43,508 nucleotides of DNA. Origin: Schoenoplectus triqueter (taxonomy: Eukaryota; Streptophyta; Magnoliopsida; Poales; Cyperaceae). How positions within the stretch are numbered: position 1 is the first letter of the stretch; each line of letters begins with the position of its first letter. Made by a program: the position numbers and the translations under genes. Positions 34,314-43,508 of this stretch are shown here, piece by piece. Location: assembly GCA_964058805.1 (NCBI GenBank), contig CAXKVV010000372.1, positions 1 through 43,508 on the forward strand, given 5' to 3'. Below the pieces are notes generated by a model. That model worked only from the letters and a program-made list of their open reading frames with translations. It ran no database searches and was not told the origin of the DNA.

Positions 34314-35024
34314 ATGGCGACAGAGATTTTGAGACCACAGGACTGTCTCAGATCGCAACATTTTTACAACCCTTTCTCCCCCACAAAACCATTACCAAGC
34401 CGACGAAAATCTCGCCCGATTCGAACCAACCAAGCGCTAGCCATCCCTTCCGCGAATCCCAAACATGGTCGACCAATCCCTAAGTCGAACCGCAAATCCC
34501 CTTCCACTTCTCCCTCCCCTTCCACCTCTCCCCTCTCTACCTCTCCTTCTACTTCTCTTTCCACCTCGCCTGTGCAGGACGGATTTAGGCTCCTCAAGCG
34601 CGGGGAAGGGTTCCGACCGGGTCAACCCGGATCTGAAAAGAAATCTCCAGTGGAGAGCAAACTACTTAGCAAGAAGCACGAACCGAGCCTGGCCAGACCG
34701 CAACCCGAGGCGCCGGTGACAGAGAAGGTTCCTTTCTTGCGGAGATCTGAGCCACCGCCCAGTCGAATGGCAAAAACCCCACCACAGAAGAAAATCCAAT
34801 CGGATCGGACCAGACTTGATCAAGCGACGCCGCCGCCAAAACCTGTCTGGTTCGGATCTGACAAGGATTTGTGTTTCGCCGGGCCCAACTTTGCGGTGCG
34901 TGCGCCTGAAGCAAATTGTCTACCCCAACCGGGTTTCTTGCTGAGGTCCAGCAGTGTGGGCGCCACAAGCGATGACGAGGCTTCCAGAGCCTTACGAAGC
35001 CTCCTTAAGTTGCAGTTTCTGTAG
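34314..35024 (+). CDS. Proline-rich nuclear receptor coactivator (PNRC)-like protein
   Basis: This is an intronless frame of 236 aa from the ATG at 34314 (GCCATGGCG context). An in-frame ATG 48 nt upstream exists, but the N-terminus MATEILRPQDCL is what I associate with plant members of this family. The middle is low-complexity, rich in Ser, Pro and Lys, including an (S-T-S-P)n stretch. Near residues 185-210 is DLCFAGPNFAVRAPEANCLP, a PNRC-type motif (Y/F-A-G-x-x-F followed by Pro-rich L-P). The C-terminus DDEASRALRSLLKLQFL is a short amphipathic helix also typical of the plant homologues. Animal PNRC2 links UPF1 and decapping factors in mRNA decay; a like role in plants is only inference. 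Composition is much less AT-rich than its surroundings, consistent with a real gene. AATAAA at 35543 may be its poly(A) signal. Confidence 0.75.
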   Translation: MATEILRPQDCLRSQHFYNPFSPTKPLPSRRKSRPIRTNQALAIPSANPKHGRPIPKSNRKSPSTSPSPSTSPLSTSPSTSLSTSPVQDGFRLLKRGEGFRPGQPGSEKKSPVESKLLSKKHEPSLARPQPEAPVTEKVPFLRRSEPPPSRMAKTPPQKKIQSDRTRLDQATPPPKPVWFGSDKDLCFAGPNFAVRAPEANCLPQPGFLLRSSSVGATSDDEASRALRSLLKLQFL

Positions 35025-37500
35025 TGATGTTCGATTAGATGACGATGAAGTTGTGGTGATCGATTAGATCTCGAAAAAGCTGCGTTGTTCGACTGTACTT
35101 TGGAAAAGAGAGACTGATTCGGGAGAGATTTCCTCTGGTATTTTTTTAGAAGAGGAAAAAGGGTGGTTAAATTGGAGAAAGAGTAATTAGAGTAGTTAAG
35201 AGGGGGTAGGCTGCAAGAGTGCAGATAGTTGCTTGGTTGGTGTCTTCTTTCTTGTGCAGATTGAAAAGGTGGCTCTTTCTTTTTCTTTTTTATCCTACAA
35301 GTTCATAAAATTAGACAGATGGGTCTGTAAGGATTCTCAGGTGGGTTTGTTTGTTGTAATTGGGTGGAAACAGTTTGTAATTCGATTAGGTTAGTTTACT
35401 GGTTGCTTAATATAATATGGAGTCCTGATTAGGTTAGTTTACTGGTTAAGCGTTGTTGAAGTGTTAGGTGTAGAAATTGGTCTTTTAATATGTTGGTTCT
35501 GAGTCGTTTCTGTAGAGCAATGTCCCAAGTCAATTTAGATTCAATAAAGGTGAGTTTGTGAGTTTATATTTTGCTGTTTCTATGCTTCATCTCTTTGTTT
35601 TGCGCAATAGAATTACAATTTAATGTTAATGCTAATTGGCTAACTTGATACCCTAATTGTTAAAATTATTTAATGGAGCATCACTTCATCTCAAAAGTTA
35701 CGTAAGAATCTGTATCAGAAATTTTGTGATTTAGGCCTCTGTCACTTAATTGAATCACCACACCAGGTACATAAACAAACTGAACCAACTACGCTGAGTT
35801 CGTACATACTCTTCATCTTTCTGTTTCTTGATTTCCCCTACTTCCAACATAGGTCTTTTAACTCTCTAAGATGTCCAGAATATGTAAAATTGCCTTGTTC
35901 TGTACCAGTACTAATCCTGTACCAGCAAAGTCAATATGGTGGAGCTTCAAACCCAGTGGCTCAAACCAGCATCCAGCGATTCTCCAAAAGGTCAGTAATA
36001 AGCATCAGTGTACCGAATGGTACCAAAACTACCGAAATGATCAAATGCTGTACTGCAATTTCTTAGTCTGACATGAGAAAGAGCAACCGTTGCTTCCCAA
36101 GCTGGACCGTGTGGCTATTCATATACTTGTCCTGTTCTGAAATGAATAATGGCACTATCATGTTTATCATCAGAGATGTGATGGTGTACCCTGCAGCTGT
36201 ACCGGTCTTTTATCAAGTTGGTCGATGCTACATATCTTCATGTACTGAGTGGTGCCAATCAGAATTCCTGATCTAATTGAGGCAAGCCCACGAGGTTTTG
36301 AAGAATTGTTAGTTGGACTTGGATACAGAGGAAATGATAATATACTTTTTTTATTTTGCACCAATGAAAAAAACAAAAAACAAATAGAGCCCTATCATTA
36401 CTTAGAAGTTCATTGAATACATTTTTAAATTCAGCCGGCAACTTTTATTATTCCTATTATGATATCTCGCATGGTTGGGTGAGTAAAATACTAAAACAGA
36501 AGATTCTGCATATGAAGGTCGTTTGGAAGATGTCAATTATAATATAGACATCTATTAATGCACGCATAACATAATGCTAGATGAAGCAAACATGTATCCA
36601 GCTGTGTCAGCAGAGTTTCGGTTATCTATATATTTTACGTGGCAGGGGAACACTTGTGCTTTTGTGATGAGAGGCAATACAATTTCAACTATTATACATC
36701 TTCTAATAATAGTCAGTACGATTACAAAATACGTTGCTTTCACGACAAGATAATCAAGAGTTCTAATTCCTAGCCAAAAAGTATTTAAAGAATAAGTTAT
36801 ATAATAAAAAGCAATAATTCTGTACGTGTCTTCTGTCTTCGTATTATAAAATCTTTGCATTGCATTATTGTTTTACTAGTAATTAAGCCAGTAACTAATT
36901 TTAGCATTGTGTTTAGTAATTATAAATTTTTATATGATGAATCAATTCGTAAGCGAGAGTAATTGTGAATTTGCACTTCTATGTTTTAATAGTAATTTTC
37001 TAGTTTTAACGTTCTAACTTTTAATTATATTTACATATCAAACAATTAAAAACACATAAGAGATGGAATTGATGATTATTATAACATTCCTGATAACACG
37101 CTTTTTAAATAAATAGAAGTACATATATTTTAATTGTTACAATTCAAGTATAATTATATTAACATTCCTTTTTAAAATAAATGAATGAATATTGTTAGAT
37201 ATTTATTTTTTGAGCTCATAAATTTTATTATCACTTAATTGAGAATTAGCATAATAATGTATATTAATTTGAATTTACATGTCGTAAATTAAAATTAGCA
37301 TAAGAGAAATCAATGTCTATTAATTAGAATTAACACGTTTAAGTTTGTTAATAAAATGAATGAAGTATGATGACCTTTATAGGCTCAAACTAATTAATTA
37401 TATCCATATGATTTAAAAAGTCAAATTGATCAAAATATAATTGAAAATCTATACTTGATAAGTTAATATTGGCTAAAATGCATTATTGAAAAAATATTTT
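35025..37500. other. 3' UTR and intergenic DNA
   Basis: The PNRC-like 3' UTR runs to about 35560, with a possible poly(A) signal AATAAA at 35543-35548. At 35870-36280 there are recurring TGTACC/GGTACC words and short open frames without a known domain. The rest is AT-rich. Confidence 0.4.
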
Positions 37501-37503
37501 AAA

Positions 37504-37850
37504 GTCTGACGACCCGAAATTTGACCCGACCTGAAATTAAAAAAAAAAGAAAAAAAAGAACTCGACCTAGCCCGACCTGACCCGAGACAACCCGAAACCC
37601 GAGATTATCCGATATCAGATGACCAAAAACCCGACCCGACCCGAACCTGAATGACCCAAAACCCGAGATGACTTGAATTAATAAGAACCCGAAACCCTAC
37701 CCGAAATGACCCGAGATCCGAAAAAACCGATACTGTTCAACCCAAAACTCGACCTGACCCGGGCCGGATCAACCCGAACCCGACCCGTGACCCAAATATT
37801 TTTTGGGTCAAACATACCCGACCTGACCCGCCCGCCACCTCTACACAAAG
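37504..37850. repeat. Degenerate (GACCCGA)n repeat
   Basis: About 350 bp of imperfect GACCCGAAA/CCCGACCTGACCCG units form a C-rich island in AT-rich DNA. On the other strand it reads GGGTCGGG-type repeats starting GGTGGCGGGCGGG, a sequence often seen in plant transposon tails. It is not a telomere repeat and the open frame through it is an artefact of the repeat. Confidence 0.75.
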
Positions 37851-38380
37851 TACTTGAAATTCATTTACAATGCCTTACATATGTTAGTGCGTGTAATTTA
37901 ATAAAATTGGACATAAAACATCTTAAGATTATCAAAATTGACGGATCAGATCCAATTTAGTACTTTACATGCTTAAAAAATTGCCAAAATCAAATATATT
38001 CCACTTATCCACTATATATTATGCATGAAATAGTTCATGCACTTGCGTCGGATTGTTAATTTTCATGCCTTTTTATAATTGTTGAATTTTAATCTAATTT
38101 GACCATATTTAACTTCTGCTAGTCCTACATAGATAAATCGAATTCCGATGGTCTGCCTCGTAGGCTCGTAGCACCGCGCAGCGTAGTTTAACTATCATCC
38201 GATATGCATTGAGATTCGTGCTTTATCAATCTCAAAGAACTGTGTGAATCTAAGAGCTCTTGTTTGTGCAAAACGCGTGCAGAAAATCACCATCCAAATG
38301 ACTACTTTGTAATGTACTGAGGTGCACCGGGTCCAGGCGCAACCAACCATAAAATCCCTACCGACGACCGAGCACGAAAA
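37851..38380. other. Intergenic DNA upstream of the lysine-rich gene
   Basis: AT-rich to mixed; it presumably holds the promoter of the gene at 39095. No clear TATA box could be assigned. Confidence 0.35.
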
Positions 38381-38399
38381 AGAAGGAAAAAAGAGTAAC

Positions 38400-39094
38400 A
38401 GTTAGGGTTTGGTTCTATCTACAACGAATCGGATCGAATCGAATTGAGCTTCGTATTGTACTTGGCATCTCTGCGAATTACTCGCGAGAGATCTCGCTCC
38501 TCGCACCACTCTCCAACCCAGGTTTGCTATTGTGGAAACTAATTTGTTTATTTGGTTCCCCAATTCCAACTTCTGATGAGTTGAGCTGCTATTAGCTTAT
38601 TTGGCTAAGACTAGAAAAAATAAGCTACTTGGTTTTCGTGGACACCGTACAAATTGTATTCATATATTTATATATTTTGATCACTATTTGGTGATGTACT
38701 AGATCCAGTTGAATTGTATTGGAATTCAGACTAATCAGAGCACCCCCAATTTGGTTTTATCAGTCTGGCACTTGTGAGTTAGTAAGTGACTACAGGTTAA
38801 TGTACTTATTGTGTTGTTGCAAATATTCAATATTCCTCCTTAAACAGACTATGCTCCATAAATCTGAGATTTATACAATATTTTTTTTTTCACATAAAAA
38901 ACATTTCAAGTATTGCTGCTTATAGGAGACCTACTAAAGGCAAATCAAAATCTGTCATAGAACGGGCGTCTCAATTTGAGTTTAATATTCGTATATATCC
39001 ATGTTTCATTTTCTGTCCTTTTATATTTTCCTACAATAAATTATATATTTTTATTATTTTGTAGGACAAACTTTTATTACAAAGAATAAAAATA
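38400..39094 (+). other. Probable 5' UTR exon and leader intron of the lysine-rich gene
   Basis: A GTTAGGGTTTGG motif (common in plant leaders) at about 38401 and a CT-rich stretch end at a donor, CCAACCCAG/GTTTGC, at 38520/38521. A T-rich acceptor, TTATTTTGTAG, is at 39053-39063, about 30 bp before the ATG. This fits a leader intron of about 540 bp. It is inferred from signals only. Confidence 0.45.
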
Positions 39095-39947
39095 ATGTTT
39101 GTGAAAGGGAAGAGACACAAAGGAGCAGTTGCAAAAGAGGATTTTGATAGAGGAATTGGAGGTGCATGAGTACAAGTACCATTCTTTCAATAAAATAAGT
39201 CCTTTTGGTAATTCTCATATTCTTACCCTCCCAGAATTATGTATTTTTGAATTTTTTATTATTTCCTTGTCTTGTATGTTGGGTTTTCTAGCTAATTACC
39301 CGTTGAAAATTTTGTTTGTCGATCAGGGAATTTATATTTTAAATAATAAAGGTGGGAGAGTATATTTTATGGACAAAGCTGGGCCTGGCCTAATGAACGG
39401 GGTAGTTAAAAAGCCCAAAAAGAAGCAACCCGCTAACTCTGAATCAGACCGTCAGAAACAAGCAGAGAAGAAAAAAAGAAGAATAGAGAAAGCACTGGCA
39501 GCTTCAGCTGCTATAATATCTGAATTAGAAAAGAAGAAACAAAAAAAGAAAGAAGAACAAGAGAGGCTTGATGAAGAGGGGGCCCGAGTTGCAGAAGCTG
39601 TTGCGCTACATGTGCTACTAGGGGAGGACAGCACGGAGGATCTGTCTGAAATCGACTTGCATGCGAGGCCGCGGGGAAATTCTAGAATTTTATCTGCATG
39701 TTCAATGGATGCAAATGGTGGGTTTGATTGGGGAGGTTATGAACTGCACCATGATGGAGATAGGAGATGGAGTGAACGGGGAACTGGAGAGATCCAGTTT
39801 CCTTCTCTGTGGCCCTTGAGGGAGATAGGCCAACAGGTGTACAATGAGATTGGTCCAGCTGATTTTTGCCCTGGATTCATGGCAGCCCAGGCTGTGTCAT
39901 CCTTGCAAATTAGAGAAGATGGGTTGCAGGAGGCTAGGGGGTGGTAA
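39095..39947 (+). CDS. Conserved-looking lysine-rich coiled-coil protein, unknown function
   Basis: Proposed exons 39095-39161 and 39352-39947 give 220 aa, beginning MFVKGKRHKGAVAKEDFDRG and continuing DKAGPGLMNGVVKKPKKKQ. Residues about 50-110 are a highly charged Lys/Glu/Ala helix (QAEKKKRRIEKALAASAAII; LEKKKQKKKEEQERLDEEGA), probably a coiled coil with nuclear-localisation-like clusters. Then comes AEAVALHVLLGEDS and an acidic-to-mixed C-terminus. I do not recognise a named family. The intron join (donor GTGCAT, acceptor AATAAAG) keeps the frame, but its acceptor has no pyrimidine tract; the better-looking acceptor GTCGATCAG (39318-39326) would hit a stop. The first exon is therefore uncertain; a start at the ATG at 39370 is the fallback. 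The long exon is well supported by its composition. Confidence 0.65.
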
Positions 39948-41159
39948 TGAAATCATTTACTGGAGTTCTAAGCAATTCAAGCATAGTTTAATTTAGGGTA
40001 CTACTTTCACTGTTACTCGTGTCTGCTTGTGTGTGTCAGTTAAGTGTGCTTTGTGTTTTCTTCGTCTCTTAGGTCTGTGTCAAACCATGGATAACTCAAT
40101 GAAGGTTGTACTGAGACTGGTTGCACCCTTTCTGCTCATTAATCATTTGATTGATAAAAGGTACAAAAAGAAAGGGGTTGTTTATGTTTGTGAGGTAAGC
40201 TGAGACTGGAGGGTTTCTGGCTAGGTGAGTTTTGCTGGTTTTGTTGTAGTAGTCTGTGGTTTGTTGTCGGTAGTTTGTGTGTTAAATATGTTAAAGGTTG
40301 TTTCAATATATTTGTAATACTTTAATAAGAAAATAAGCAATCATGATTTGAGGCTTCCATGTGATGGAAATTTTAGTTTGGTTCAGTTTTATGGCTAAAT
40401 ACACTTCTATGTGAGGCAGTTTGCTTTAATCTTGATCGGTCCCATGTTTGGATCTCTACTCCAAATTCCTGTTGCAAGGTTTCTAGTTAACTGTTGTGCA
40501 ATAGTAATTCATGTTGTTTGTGCATAGGAGGAGAATATATCAAGATGCGCATTGCACAAGGCTGTTGAAGTATTTAATGATAGCATGTATAATCTTCTCT
40601 TTTAGCACTTGAAGAGCAGGAATCCAGGATGGTGCCAATTCTGAGTTTTCAGTGTTACTTCATGTAGAAACATTATGTTAGTAGTTTTGAGTAACCACTG
40701 GCCGAATTACATGATTGCAAAGAGCACGAAGCAAACAAAAAGGAGAATTAAGATAAAAACTTTTAGGCAACGAACTTGATATTTATTAATTATACCAGCA
40801 ACTTCAAATAGCAATTCACATCCGAGAAACTTTTATATATTTTGAAATTTTCGAACTAGATCTTCTATTCCCTTTAATTGTTATCAGCATCCTCATTTGC
40901 CGATTTATACTTAATCATAGTCTAATATATTACATTTTTATTGTTGTCTTAGTTTCGCTTAAAGTTTAACTGAACTTCTTGACAAATTGACATGTTCACT
41001 TTCATCACTAGAGTTGCAATTCGCAAATAGTATGATCCCAGATGCTAGCTTAAAAGAACAAGAAGAAGAAAATAAGAAAACCTTATAAAACACATTCTTC
41101 CCTACAGAACCTTCTTCCCACAGAAGGAATCGAATACTATAAATCCTCTTTTGGTGTAT
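39948..41159. other. Convergent intergenic spacer
   Basis: It holds the 3' UTR of the lysine-rich gene (+) and that of the sugar carrier (-). T/G-rich to about 40700, then AT-rich. No gene is seen. Confidence 0.5.
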
Positions 41160-43089
41160 CTAATTTGAAACTCTTTTGTTGTATCTATTAGAGAACTCAT
41201 CCACAACTTCCTCCTCAAGTGACACTGATGGCATGCACCGTTTCCACAACCAATGCTTCCTCCATAGAAGAACCATCTCCTCGATCGGTACCCCCTTTGT
41301 CTCAGGCACAAAGAAATACACAAAAACCGTCATGACTACTATCCACCCGGCGAAAAATAGAAAGATGCCAAACTTGAAGGCACAGAGGAGGGCGAGAAAT
41401 GCCTGAGCAATGGCAAAGGTGAAGAAGAGGTTCACTGCCACTGTTATGCTCTGGCCAGCGGAGCGAGTCTCTAGGGCAAATATCTCACTAGGAACAGTCC
41501 AGCCGAGGGGACCCCATGACCACCCAAAGGCCAGCACAAATAGGCATACAACAAGCACCACCGCAATAGAGAAGCCTTTGGATAGCTGTTTGTCGTCACC
41601 GAATTTGACTCCGAGTATGATGGCCACAATTACCTACAATTATTCATACCAGTTAGTTTAGCAATATTTTTTTATACTTCTTTAATAGAATATGATGCAT
41701 GCTTTTTGCTCTTTCTTATATTGGAGAAAAAGCATTATGTTTTTCTAAAACATTCCAAACACTTATCTTGTATTTTACTAGGTGATATTTTTCTCTTTCT
41801 AGAGAGTTGACAGATATCATTTTTTCTTGACAAAAAGAAAGCTATGAAATATGTACCTGGCACAGAATCATTTGTACTCCTCCACTAATCAGCAGCTTCC
41901 TCCTTCCGACCTTATCAACCAAGGATATGGAGATGAGAGTTGAACCGCACAGCACTGCACCAGTCAGAACAGATGAATAGAGCGATGCGTTGCTACCGAA
42001 ACCCATGCTCTGGAACAAAACAGGAGCATAGAACAGGATAGAGTTGATGCCACCAAGGATTTGAAATGCTGGCATGAATATTGCCATTGCCAATTGAGGC
42101 CAGTTCCTCCTCTCTAATATGTTCCTGGTATTGATTAATTCAATACTAAATATACTTCAACAAAAAAAAAACGAATGGCGACAAAGTGGGACAACCAATA
42201 CTAATTTGATATTAAATTTTGTTCTTGCCTGAAAGGGTGCTCAATGGAGTTGGATAGCTCACTTGCCTCTACCATATCCTGAAACTCGGCATCAACCTCC
42301 TTGGTACCTCTAATCTTCTCCAAAATTCTCCTACCTTCATCGAGTTTCCCCTGTTCAATCAAACTGTTGGGGGTCTCCGGCAGGAGGGACCCGCCAACAG
42401 TCATTAACAAGGCTGGTACAGCAGCCAGGCCGAGTGAGAGGCGCCAACCCCATGAGTGAAGATGCTGTGTCCCGTAATTTATCATGTTTGCCGTGAAAAT
42501 GCCGAGCGTTGTGGCTAATTGAAACATCATATTTAGGCCACCTCTCAAGTGCGCTGGTGCCATCTCAGACAAGTACAATGGTACAGCCTGAAGTGTAGCA
42601 TGTTTAATGAATTAACATAGTTTTCATTATCAGTATGGATGTTTATGGCAGTGCTTAATGGCAGTTGAAAAATGATTTCAAATGTATGACTTGCCCAATT
42701 GCCATATAAACTCCATGCATAAATAATTTCCTGTCCCTGATAATTAACGAAAATGACATAATTAATTACCTGATTACCAAATCCAATTCCAACACCAAGC
42801 ATGATCCTTCCCAGGAGAAGCATTGCCAGATTAACTGCAGCAGCATTGAGAGTAGCACCTACGAGGAAACTAATACCACCACAAACAATGCTCACCTTTC
42901 GGCCATAGTTTCTCGTCACAGGTGAGGCGGCGAGAGATGCTATGAGGCCGGCCACGTACAGAGAGGAAGTGAAAGCTGCCAGACCTTGGTTGTCATACTT
43001 GCAATAGTTGTTCTGGGAACCTGAGTTTTTTCTGTGGTAGACAGCTGGGAAGAATTTCTGAAGAAATGGATCCATTGAGGTGACACCAC
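41160..43089 (-). CDS. STP7: STP7-like monosaccharide/H+ symporter, four 3' exons (5' exon outside window)
   Basis: Exons from the 5' side: 43089-42770, 42587-42229, 42124-41857, 41633-41160 (stop 41162-41160). They give 472 aa; the missing first exon should add about 45 aa including the first membrane segment. This is a 12-helix MFS carrier of the plasma membrane that imports sugars with protons. Marks: GVTSMDPFL at the start, YCKYDNQ (lid cysteine) and a second Cys in LLCAFKFG, GRR after helix 8, PETPNSLIEQG, and VPETKG at the end of helix 12. In helix 7 the motif is FQILGGIN rather than the usual QQLTGIN, which, with GVKFGDDKQLSKG and the C-terminal WRKHWLWKR, points to the STP7 group, reported to carry pentoses such as arabinose and xylose. 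That substrate is inferred from family. The second intron uses a GC donor (AG/GCAAGA at 42228). Confidence 0.9.
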
Positions 43090-43508
43090 CTGGAAATTAA
43101 ATATAAATTCCACTTATTTATAAGGGTAACTACTAACTAATCATGTAAAATGGAGTTTTGGTTTGAGTTTCATGTCATCATTGTGTGACATGTGGGGATT
43201 AATAGTTAGTTAAATATCCCTTCGAATAATGTCAACAGAATTTGCTGCACTGTCTTTTCGTTTCTAACTGTTTTCATATGAATTTCAAATTTCCCAGGGA
43301 ATGTTAATTCCTTCAAAATATTCATACTAGTTGATTCCCGTCTAAACTTAGCATTTGATGGGAGAAATCAGAAATTATTAAATTAGATATCCTATCAACT
43401 TGTTCAAAGGGGTAGGAAAAAGAAGCCCAATTATAATTTGATGATGGGACATACAATAAGAGAAGAAATTCAATTACCGTCATTATTGGTGTCTATTTAT
43501 TTATTTAT
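43090..43508. other. First intron of the sugar carrier (partial)
   Basis: The exon ending at 43089 opens with a split Gly codon after an AG acceptor (43091-43090). No sequence coding for the expected N-terminal motif GGLIFGYDIGISG is visible up to the window edge, so this is read as intron. Confidence 0.6.

Noticed and set aside
34364..34968. Minus-strand and alternative plus-strand frames
   Set aside because: They are by-products of the low-AT, Ser/Pro-coding repeat in the PNRC-like gene.
37706..37960. 84-codon frame through the GACCCGA island
   Set aside because: The Thr/Arg/Pro-rich peptide simply translates the repeat.
39452..39634. Minus-strand frame rich in Ser and Phe
   Set aside because: It is the reverse complement of the Lys/Glu-rich coiled coil of the gene at 39095.
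41176..41661. Two plus-strand open frames
   Set aside because: Both are shadows of the last exon of the sugar carrier, whose membrane-protein reading on the minus strand is clear.

Overview
This is nuclear DNA of a flowering plant. The evidence is split genes with GT-AG introns, plant-only families (P3A plasma-membrane H+-ATPase, MIKC*-type MADS-box, STP sugar carrier, a Dicer-like dsRNA-binding tail), very AT-rich intergenic DNA and many MITE, hAT and Mutator relics. I cannot name the species. All identifications are from reading the sequence; no searches were run.

Layout. 336-860 (+): last two exons of a Dicer-like protein (DCL4-like), most of the gene lying left of the window. 1339-6129 (-): a complete H+-ATPase gene, 13 exons and 949 aa, tail-to-tail with the Dicer-like gene. 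6.6-10.2 kb: two small hAT-type elements with clear 8-bp target duplications, one carrying a second element inside it. 10.5-13.55 kb: a decayed Mutator-like (MULE) transposon with palindromic ends and a broken transposase on the minus strand. 16204-19887 (+): a complete MIKC* MADS-box gene, 12 exons and 378 aa, including a 16-nt micro-exon. 21.8-27.8 kb: a dense cluster of at least three MITE families joined through (TA)n and (CT/GA)n microsatellites. 28.45 kb: a tRNA-derived SINE remnant. 29.5-31.2 kb: a non-autonomous MULE-like element. 34314-35024 (+): an intronless PNRC-like gene. 39095-39947 (+): a conserved-looking lysine-rich protein of unknown function. 41160-43089 (-): the 3' four exons of an STP7-like sugar/H+ symporter whose first exon lies beyond the right edge.

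The genes do not form a pathway; this is an ordinary plant gene neighbourhood. One functional link is possible: the H+-ATPase makes the proton gradient that STP carriers use. The most unusual signals are the microsatellite-linked MITE cluster, the palindromic module shared by two MULE-like elements, the H+-ATPase C-terminus ending Tyr-Thr-Leu instead of the usual Tyr-Thr-Val, a GC-AG intron in the sugar carrier, and the MADS micro-exon.
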